From: Monomorium pharaonis
Taxonomy: Eukaryota > Arthropoda > Insecta > Hymenoptera > Formicidae
NCBI RefSeq assembly: GCF_013373865.1
Contig: NC_050471.1
Coordinates: forward strand, 9,692,050-9,756,049
DNA: 64,000 bases
Direction of reading: 5' to 3'
The notes beneath the pieces are model-generated. The model had not been told where the DNA came from. It searched no databases and saw nothing but the letters and a program-made list of their open reading frames with translations. A program made the position numbers and the translations under genes. Below, in pieces: positions 54,106 through 64,000 of the stretch (within the stretch, counting starts at the first letter, position 1; every line of letters begins with the position of its first letter).

Positions 54106-57100
54106 CTCGAGATCGGAAGAAAATTGTCGATTTAATGCATCCAAAACTTCAAACTTGTTTTTAACTTTTAAAAATCATTTAATATAATTAATTTATTCTT
54201 TATATTAAATAAATTACTAACTTTAAAATTTTTTCCCACTTTCGTACAAGAGATAGACAAAATAATATAAACACTTGGAAATATATTTTATTTGTTTGAT
54301 TAACAAGTTACTCTATTAATTATTTTAATACTAATATTCTTTAGAAAGATGTTTTATTAGAAGAATGTATAACATTGTATGTACTAGTGACTACTCAAGC
54401 ATTGTATGATCTTATTTCAAAAGATATAAAATATGTAATAAAAATAAATAGTAAAGGAAAAGCTGCTATTAATAAAATAAGCAATGTATTTCTTAGACAT
54501 TTACATTATTTTGTCCATATTCTGTATAAACATGTATTATATTTTCCATAAAATAAAAAGTACCCATTACCTTTGTAACAAAAAATTTTATATGATCCGA
54601 CTTTTATTTCTTCATACTATGAATAATTTTTGGGACAGAAAGAATCACTATGTTAAAGGTTTATATTCGCATAGTGAACTGTAGGAAACGCGGGAAAAGA
54701 ATATAAATCGCCACATTAGAATTCTTTTTGACTTTAACGCCGATACCTTTTCTCACTTGTGTAAAGAGCTATCCGTTTTCGATCAGTCGTTGCAAGATTG
54801 CTGCCTTTATTTAAAGGCAGCTAACACGAAAGGAACGGGAAACTCTGCGGTTTTAGGGAGCAAGTATTTGCACGGGACATTAGCCTTAAATCCTTAATCG
54901 ACAGCTCCATTAAGGCTTGGAAGTTTAAGGCACAGAATGCGCATGTCGGTGCATTAATCCTGCTGAAACGCATTTTTCAATGTTCGGACATTAATTTATT
55001 TAGCCGTAAAGTGCTGGCGCATGACTATGCTAATGCTCATTAATATGCATTAACAGTTGATGTCGCCTTTCTCTTCCAATAATTCTTAGTTAGGAATTTA
55101 TATTTGACCTGACAATGATAATTCAATTATTTTATGCACGTAAGTGATACTGGACAGCTTCTACTCACACTGAGAAAATGTTTTAATTATATTGATAAAT
55201 TGTATATTAATGTAAAATGTATTTCAGTAAAAATTTATCATAATTGAACTCAATACTTTACAGCTAGAATGTTGACAAATTCAACCACAAATATTTGATT
55301 AATACATTTTAATGATTTATAAAACTTTTAATTATATTTATTAGACTTTCTCTCTTCTTGTTAAAAGGTTATGCTAGCCTAATTAAATATAAAGTTAATG
55401 TTATTGTCAAGAATTTTTATATGTACATAACATATTTATCAAGAAGGAGTTATTTATATTTTTGGATAATAATAACTTCCGAAAAATATAATTTTTAATA
55501 ATTATAATAATTAAAAAAAAATTTGATTTACTTATTTGTCAACAAACATACTCATTTAATCTATTATAGTATTAGAGTTTAAATTTATGTAATTAGAATT
55601 TGTTCAGTGCATTTGCTATAAATCACAATAATATGTTATCGATGTGTATAAGAATACTAAAAACTAAATCATCGCAGAATACTTCATTCTATAAAGCATT
55701 CGTTGCTTATTAAAGTAAAATTAAACTAATAATGTAGCAAGTTATGCATATATTAAAATTATTGTTATTCCAATTTTATCCTTTTCGCGTAATTATGAAT
55801 TTTATAAGAGGGAATGTTGAAAAATGTAATGATAATTTGTGCATACAGTTTCCTGAGTCGGAGTTGCAGCTCGGTGCTAAAGTAAATTTCAAGCTTTTCA
55901 CGCCGATGTAATATTCACCGTTAAATATTTCTTAACATTATGCAAATTTTTTTCTGCTTTCTGAGAGTGCCGTGTCTTTTATAAACGTTATAATTAAATC
56001 ACTGTCCACTCGCGCGCGCTCCTGCACGAAATAAGTCTCCACGCCTTCTGCAGCGGCTGTTAACACTTTTACGCTCCCTATGAAATACGAGGGATACGCC
56101 GGTAGGTGACGGCTAATAGCCGTATATTGTTTCCTGGAAAGCATGCAATTTTTCAGGCACGCTTCGTGAATCGTCCTTAATGTCCCAAGTTAAATTGAAA
56201 CCTTCATTTATTTGAATTTAAATACAAATTGATCGATGGCAAGTTGCATTTCGACGCGATTTTCCAAGTTAAAGGTACTTTACCAGTTATGTAATTGACA
56301 TAATTATGAAAATTTGTTAGCCGGCCGGTTTAAATGATTGATTATTATTGGCAATTAAACATTCGATGCACCACGGAACATTAAACACATTATCCGAGGC
56401 TGTAGCGTATATATAATGGTCATTAAAGTGTGACTATTAATGAAACATTATCAAGAGACGCGTCGTTGAATTCGTGGTGTTCCGATGAACAAAATAATTG
56501 GTTCGATCGCGTCTGGAATGGCTCCGCCATTAACGTGTTATTTATGCCCCTCTGTGAAGCACATCGGAAAATACGTTGTCTTTGAAAGATAATGGCCTTG
56601 TCAGGTCAAACCTTGCACAAGGAACATAATTTTCAAATAGGCCGTTCAAAACGACGGGCGCGTATCAGGAGGTGTCTTTAGTGCGCCATACACCAGTCCG
56701 TTAGACGCCGAGGCGTCATGAAATCGTGATCTTCCAATGAGCGTAAATTCGTCCCCGGGCAATGAAGATATCGGGGACGGGCGACAAATGCACTTTCAAT
56801 GAAGTTTTACGTTCTCTCGACGAAACGAATTTACTATCCTTTCCGTCGCAGGCGGAGTCGCGCTGAGGAAGCAGAGAAAAAAAAATTTGGCGGAGAATTC
56901 GCCGCAAAGCTCTCTCCTCATGCAGTTTCATACATTACACAAATTAAAATGCACGCACAGCAAAAGGCGAAAACTGTCTAATTTTTCTCAGCTGTATTAA
57001 TATCTATTTTTTTGCCTTTTTATGAATTTTATCTTTTTACGAATTTTGCGTATTTTCACTTTTACGGCTTACTTTATGTCATCAAAATTTTTGAGCACTG

Positions 57101-57116
57101 ATAAATTTAACGAAGA
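54106..57116. other. Intergenic with enhancer-like islands
   Basis: Two balanced, motif-dense islands (about 54700-55070 and 56100-56700) stand in AT-rich DNA. They carry homeodomain cores (TTAATT, ATTA), an octamer-like ATGCTAAT (55027-55034) and an Exd/Hox-type TGATTGAT (56335-56342). No coding frame is supported. Confidence 0.35.
54800..54821. repeat. 22-bp near-palindrome
   Basis: GCTGCCTTTA and TAAAGGCAGC flank TT. A dyad symmetric site at the edge of the motif-dense island; could be a protein-binding site. Confidence 0.85.
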
Positions 57117-57529
57117 AGATCCTATCTAAAAAAGGATCCTATCTAAAAAAGGAGATGTTAAATCGAATCGAATTTATTGTTGCCGCTTTTCCGAGATGCT
57201 GATTGGCTGTCTCGCTATAAAGTTGTTAAGTGCGTTGTGACTGTCTTCACTTCGTGTCATTTCCAGCTGTCAAACTACTTCGTGTCATTTTCAGCTGTCA
57301 AACTGTCACTTTTGATAGCTGATTGAAATAATTACAAGAAATCAGGGAAAAAGAAAAAAGAGCCAAATAAAAAATATACGAGAAAAAGAGAAAGAGAGAG
57401 AGAGAAAAAGAGAGAAAGGGGGGAGGGAGAAGTAAGAATCCTTTCTAAAAAAGGGCATGGCATCCATACTCGCATCTCTCGAAGTATTGTTGTCGCTTTT
57501 CCGCGATGCCGATTAAACGTGTGTCAATA
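57117..57529. repeat. Satellite-flanking duplicated sequence
   Basis: Contains a tandem GATCCTATCTAAAAAAG pair (about 57119-57152), a 28-bp tandem duplication (57249-57276 and 57277-57304) and two diverged direct copies of a block ending in GCTTTTCCGMGATGCYGATT (57130-57205 and 57434-57513). A purine-rich GA tract lies at about 57376-57430. ATTGG (57202) and CTATAAAG (57215) look promoter-like but may be chance. Confidence 0.6.
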
Positions 57530-60500
57530 GTTTTTAAAAAAGTTATGGTGTTGTAATTAATAAAAACATTTTTTTAAAAATTATTTTGCCCGAAAAACTT
57601 GAATTTTTGAGGCTACACGACAAGTGCTAATCGAATATCGACAGATCTATGTATTTTAACGTAATTCTCATATAGTTCGGGACGCGTACAATATGTTTCT
57701 ATAAAGTTCAGGTGATATAGTTAATTAAAACATTTTTTAAACAATTATTTTGCTTGAAAAACTTGAAATTCTAAGGCTACACGACAAGTGCTAATCGAAT
57801 ATCGACAGATCTATTTATTTGAACGTAATTCTCATATAGTTCGGGACGCGTACAATATGTTTCTGTAAAGTTCCGGTGATATAATTAATTAGAACATTTT
57901 TTAAACAATTATTTTGCTTGAAAAACTTGAATTTCTAAGGCTACACGACAAGTGCTAATCGAATATCGACAGATCTAATTATTTTAACCTAATTCTCATA
58001 TAATTCGGGACGCTTACAATATGTTTCTATAAAGTTCAGGTGATATAATTAATTAAAACATTTTTTAAACAATTATTTTGCTTGAAAAACTTGAATTTCT
58101 AAGGCTACACGACAAGTGCTAATCGAATATCGACAGATATATTTATTTGAACGTAATTCTCATATAGTTCGGGACGCGTACAATATGTTTCTGTAAAGTT
58201 CCGGTGATATAATTAATTAGAACATTATTTAAACAATTATTTTGCTTGAAAAACTTGAATTTCTAAGGCAACACGACAAGTGCTAATCGAATATCGACAG
58301 ATCTAATTATTTTAACGTAATTCTCATATAGTTCGGGACGCGTACAATATGTTTCTGTAAAGTTCCGGTGATATAATTAATTAGAACATTATTTAAACAA
58401 TTATTTTGCTTGAAAAACTTGAATTTCTAAGGCTACACGACAAGTGCTAATCGAATATCGACAGATCTAATTATTTTAACGTAATTCTCATATAGTTCGG
58501 GACGCGTACAATATGTTTCTATAAAGTTCCGGTAATATAATTAATTAGAACATTTTTTAAACAATTATTATGCTTGAAAAACTTGAATTTCTAAGGCTAC
58601 ACGACAAGTGCTAATCGAATATCGACAGATCTAATTATTTTAACGTAATTCTCATATAGTTCGGGACGCGTACAATATGTTTGTATAAAATTCAGGTGAT
58701 ATAATTAATTAGAACATTTTTTAAACAATTATTTTGCCCGAAAAACTTGAATTTCTAAGGCTACACGTAAAGTGCTATTTGAATATCGACAGATCTATTT
58801 ATTTTAACGTAATTCTCATATAGTTTGGGACGTGTACAATATGTTTCTATAAAGTTCCGGTGATATAATTAATTAGAACATTTTTTAAACAATTATTTTG
58901 CTTGAAAAACTTGAATTTCTAAGGCTACACAACAAGTGCTAATCGAATATCAACAGATTTTATTATTTTAACGTAATTCTCATATAGTTCGGGACGCGTA
59001 CAATATGTTTCTATAAAGTTCCGGTGATATAATTAATTAGAACATTTTTTAAACAATTATTTTGCTTGAAAAACTTGAATTTCTAAGGCTACACGACAAG
59101 TGCTAATCGAATATCGACAGATCTAATTATTTTAACGTAATTCTCATATAGTTCGGGACGCGTACAATATGTTTGTATAAAATTTAGGTGATATAATTAA
59201 TTAGAACATTTTTTAAACAATTATTTTGCCCGAAAAACTTGAATTTCTAAAGCTACACGTCAAGTGCTATTTGAATATCGACAGATCTATTTATTTTAAC
59301 GTAATTCTCATATAGTTTGGGACGCGTACAATATGTTTGTATAAAATTCAGGTGATATAATTAATTAGAACATTTTTTAAACAATTATTTTGCCCGAAAA
59401 ACTTGAATTTCTAAGGCTACACGTCAAGTGCTATTTGAATATCGACAGATCTATTTATTTTAACGTAATTCTCATATAGTTCGGGACGCGTACAATATGT
59501 TTCTGTAAAGTTCCGGTGATATAATTAATTAGAACATTTTTTAAACAATTATTATACTTGAAAAACTTGAATTTTTGAGGCTACACGACAAGTGCTAATC
59601 GAATATCGACAGATCTAATTATTTTAACGTAATTCTCATATAGTTCGGGACGCGTACAATATGTTTGTATAAAATTCAGGTGATATAATTAATTAGAACA
59701 TTTTTTAAACAATTATTTTGCCAGAAAAACTTGAATTTCTAAGGCTACACGTCAAGTGCTATTTGAATATCGACAGATCTATTTATTTTAACGTAATTCT
59801 TATATAGTTCGGGACGTGTACAATATGTTTCTATAAAGTTCCGGTGATATAATTAATTAGAACATTTTTTAAACAATTATTTTGCTTGAAAAACTTGAAT
59901 TTCCAAGGCTACACGACAAGTGCTAATCGAATATCGACAGATCTAATTATTTTAACGTAATTCTCATATAGTTCGGGACGCGTACAATATGTTTCTGTAA
60001 AGTTCCGGTGATATAATTAATTAGAACATTTTTTAAACAATTATTATGCTTGAAAAACTTGAATTTTTAAGGCTACACGACAAGTGCAAATCGAATATTG
60101 ACAGATCTAATTATTTTAACGTAATTCTCATATAGTTCGGGACGCGTACAATATGTTTCTATAAAGTTCCGGTGATATAATTAATTAGAACATTTTTTAA
60201 ACAATTATTTTGCTTGAAAAACTTGAATTTTTGAGGCTACACGACAAGTGCTAATCGAATATCGACAGATCTAATTATTTTAACGTAATTCTCATATAGT
60301 TCGGGACGCGTACAATATGTTTCTATAAAGTTTAGGTGATATAATTAATTAAAACATTTTTTAAACAATTATTTTGCTTGAAAAACTTGAATTTCTAAGG
60401 CTACACGACAAGTGCTAATCGAATATCGACAGATCTATTTATTTGAACGTAATTCTCATATAGTTCGGGACGCGTACAATATGTTTCTGTAAAGTTCCGG

Positions 60501-63500
60501 TGATATAATTAATTAGAACATTTTTTAAACAATTATTTTGCTTGAAAAACTTGAATTTCTAAGGCTACACGACAAGTGCTAATCGAATATCGACAGATCT
60601 AATTATTTTAACCTAATTCTCATATAATTCGGGACGCTTACAATATGTTTCTATAAAGTTCAGGTGATATAATTAATTAAAACATTTTTTAAACAATTAT
60701 TTTGCTTGAAAAACTTGAATTTCTAAGGCTACACGACAAGTGCTAATCGAATATCGACAGATATATTTATTTGAACGTAATTCTCATATAGTTCGGGACG
60801 CGTACAATATGTTTCTGTAAAGTTCCGGTGATATAATTAATTAGAACATTATTTAAACAATTATTTTGCTTGAAAAACTTGAATTTCTAAGGCAACACGA
60901 CAAGTGCTAATCGAATATCGACAGATCTAATTATTTTAACGTAATTCTCATATAGTTCGGGACGCGTACAATATGTTTCTGTAAAGTTCCGGTGATATAA
61001 TTAATTAGAACATTATTTAAACAATTATTTTGCTTGAAAAACTTGAATTTCTAAGGCTACACGACAAGTGCTAATCGAATATCGACAGATCTAATTATTT
61101 TAACGTAATTCTCATATAGTTCGGGACGCGTACAATATGTTTCTATAAAGTTCCGGTAATATAATTAATTAGAACATTTTTTAAACAATTATTATGCTTG
61201 AAAAACTTGAATTTCTAAGGCTACACGACAAGTGCTAATCGAATATCGACAGATCTAATTATTTTAACGTAATTCTCATATAGTTCGGGACGCGTACAAT
61301 ATGTTTGTATAAAATTCAGGTGATATAATTAATTAGAACATTTTTTAAACAATTATTTTGCCCGAAAAACTTGAATTTCTAAGGCTACACGTAAAGTGCT
61401 ATTTGAATATCGACAGATCTATTTATTTTAACGTAATTCTCATATAGTTTGGGACGTGTACAATATGTTTCTATAAAGTTCCGGTGATATAATTAATTAG
61501 AACATTTTTTAAACAATTATTTTGCTTGAAAAACTTGAATTTCTAAGGCTACACAACAAGTGCTAATCGAATATCAACAGATTTTATTATTTTAACGTAA
61601 TTCTCATATAGTTCGGGACGCGTACAATATGTTTCTATAAAGTTCCGGTGATATAATTAATTAGAACATTTTTTAAACAATTATTTTGCTTGAAAAACTT
61701 GAATTTCTAAGGCTACACGACAAGTGCTAATCGAATATCGACAGATCTAATTATTTTAACGTAATTCTCATATAGTTCGGGACGCGTACAATATGTTTGT
61801 ATAAAATTTAGGTGATATAATTAATTAGAACATTTTTTAAACAATTATTTTGCCCGAAAAACTTGAATTTCTAAGGCTACACGTCAAGTGCTATTTGAAT
61901 ATCGACAGATCTATTTATTTTAACGTAATTCTCATATAGTTTGGGACGCGTACAATATGTTTGTATAAAATTCAGGTGATATAATTAATTAGAACATTTT
62001 TTAAACAATTATTTTGCCCGAAAAACTTGAATTTCTAAGGCTACACGTCAAGTGCTATTTGAATATCGACAGATCTATTTATTTTAACGTAATTCTCATA
62101 TAGTTCGGGACGCGTACAATATGTTTCTGTAAAGTTCCGGTGATATAATTAATTAGAACATTTTTTAAACAATTATTATACTTGAAAAACTTGAATTTTT
62201 GAGGCTACACGACAAGTGCTAATCGAATATCGACAGATCTAATTATTTTAACGTAATTCTCATATAGTTCGGGACGCGTACAATATGTTTGTATAAAATT
62301 CAGGTGATATAATTAATTAGAACATTTTTTAAACAATTATTTTGCCAGAAAAACTTGAATTTCTAAGGCTACACGTCAAGTGCTATTTGAATATCGACAG
62401 ATCTATTTATTTTAACGTAATTCTTATATAGTTCGGGACGTGTACAATATGTTTCTATAAAGTTCCGGTGATATAATTAATTAGAACATTTTTTAAACAA
62501 TTATTTTGCTTGAAAAACTTGAATTTCCAAGGCTACACGACAAGTGCTAATCGAATATCGACAGATCTAATTATTTTAACGTAATTCTCATATAGTTCGG
62601 GACGCGTACAATATGTTTCTGTAAAGTTCCGGTGATATAATTAATTAGAACATTTTTTAAACAATTATTATGCTTGAAAAACTTGAATTTTTAAGGCTAC
62701 ACGACAAGTGCAAATCGAATATTGACAGATCTAATTATTTTAACGTAATTCTCATATAGTTCGGGACGCGTACAATATGTTTCTATAAAGTTCCGGTGAT
62801 ATAATTAATTAGAACATTTTTTAAACAATTATTTTGCTTGAAAAACTTGAATTTTTGAGGCTACACGACAAGTGCTAATCGAATATCGACAGATCTAATT
62901 ATTTTAACGTAATTCTCATATAGTTCGGGACGCGTACAATATGTTTCTATAAAGTTTAGGTGATATAATTAATTAAAACATTTTTTAAACAATTATTTTG
63001 CTTGAAAAACTTGAATTTCTAAGGCTACACGACAAGTGCTAATCGAATATCGACAGATCTAATTATTTTAACGTAATTCTCATATAGTTCGGGACGCGTA
63101 CAATATGTTTGTATAAAATTCAGGTGATATAATTAATTAGAACATTTTTTAAACAATTATTTTGCCAGAAAAACTTGAATTTCTAAGGCTACACGTCAAG
63201 TGCTATTTGAATATCGACAGATCTATTTATTTTAACGTAATTGTCATATAGTTCGGGACGTGTACAATATGTTTCTATAAAGTTCCGGTGATATAATTAA
63301 TTAGAACATTTTTTAAACAATTATTTTGCTTGAAAAACTTGAATTTCTAAGGCTACACGACAAGTGCTAATCGAATATCGACAGATCTAATTATTTTAAC
63401 GTAATTCTCATATAGTTCGGGACGCGTACAATATGTTTCTGTAAAGTTCCGGTGATATAATTAATTAGAACATTTTTTAAACAATTATTATGCTTGAAAA

Positions 63501-64000
63501 ACTTGAATTTTTAAGGCTACACGACAAGTGCAAATCGAATATCGACAGATCTAATTATTTTAACGTAATTCTCATATAGTTCGGGACGCGTACAATATGT
63601 TTCTGTAAAGTTCCGGTGATATAATTAATTAGAACATTTTTTAAACAATTATTATGCTTGAAAAACTTGAATTTTTGAGGCTACACGACAAGTGCTAATC
63701 GAATATCGACAGATCTATGTATTTTAACGTAATTCTCATATAGTTCGGGACGCGTACAATATGTTTCTATAAAGTTTAGGTGATATAATTAATTAAAACA
63801 TTTTTTAAACAATTATTTTGCTTGAAAAACTTGAATTTCTAAGGCTACACGACAAGTGCTAATCGAATATCGACAGATCTAATTATTTTAACGTAATTCT
63901 CATATAGTTCGGGACGCGTACAATATGTTTGTATAAAATTCAGGTGATATAATTAATTAGAACATTTTTTAAACAATTATTTTGCCAGAAAAACTTGAAT
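57530..64000. repeat. 164-bp satellite array with higher-order structure, open at the window edge
   Basis: Head-to-tail monomers with exact 164-bp spacing: the landmark C of TTCGGGACG is at 57678, 57842, 58006, 58170, 58334 and 58498, and at 63910, which is 38 whole periods after the first. Each monomer carries AATTAATTAGAACATTTTTT, a GAAAAACTTGAATTT core, GGCTACACG, AATATCGACAGATCT, GTAATTCTCATATAG and CGGGACGCGTACAATATG. Two main variant types occur: CTTGAAAAAC with ACGACAAGTGCTAATCG, and CCCGAAAAAC or CCAGAAAAAC with ACGTCAAGTGCTATTTG. The first, leftmost monomer is the most diverged, as expected at an array edge. No coding frame runs through the unit. Confidence 0.98.

Noticed and set aside
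53930..54187. 85-codon plus-strand ORF
   Set aside because: Appears to be the hydrophobic antisense shadow of the minus-strand exon candidate at 53957-54105.
57670..57690. CENP-B box in the satellite (TTCGGGACGCG segment)
   Set aside because: The essential TTCG-N4-A-N2-CGGG spacing is not met on either strand.
57530..64000. Periodic array resembling a CRISPR locus
   Set aside because: The whole 164-bp unit repeats with no unique spacers, in a eukaryotic context without cas genes; it is satellite DNA.

Overview
The window is eukaryotic nuclear DNA, most likely from an insect and plausibly a hymenopteran such as an ant. The reasons are: AT-rich intergenic DNA broken by CpG-rich islands, GT-AG introns, AATAAA signals, abundant microsatellites, short non-autonomous transposons, and one clear arthropod-type nuclear gene. 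The species cannot be named from the sequence. Gene density is very low: only one gene is identified with confidence.

That gene (4557-5692, + strand) is a two-exon nuclear gene for subunit 7 of mitochondrial complex III (UQCRB/QCR7, the 14 kDa subunit). Its N-terminus is longer than usual and its C-terminal tail is acidic, so it may be a diverged paralogue. Every other coding call is a weaker candidate resting on splice-site grammar and codon-like composition: a terminal exon at 850-1071, a one-pass membrane ORF at 7655-7999, a microexon plus downstream exon at 43087-44115, and several small exons on both strands (11033, 17378, 29293, 30495, 35383, 38083, 53957). None could be assigned to a family. 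Where two strands or frames compete, the entry says so.

Layout: 1-8000 holds the candidate terminal exon, a Helitron-like element with an internal 10-bp minisatellite, the UQCRB-like gene and the membrane ORF. 8000-29000 is mostly gene desert with foldback/MITE-like elements (10045-10250, 18865-19000, 22946-23633), a second copy of the Helitron-like element (22356-22853) and long microsatellites. 29000-45000 contains GC-rich, promoter-like islands and most of the splice-bounded candidates. 45000-57000 is AT-rich desert with three long hairpin repeats, a pure 122-bp CA run and homeodomain-motif-rich islands.

The most striking structure is the right end. From about 57530 to the window edge runs a head-to-tail satellite with a 164-bp monomer, about 39 copies and no net length drift. 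It is organised as a 16-monomer (2624-bp) higher-order repeat present almost twice, which then switches to a 5-monomer (820-bp) register. This is the kind of order described for homogenised centromeric or heterochromatic satellites. The window therefore probably spans a junction between sparse euchromatin and a satellite block.
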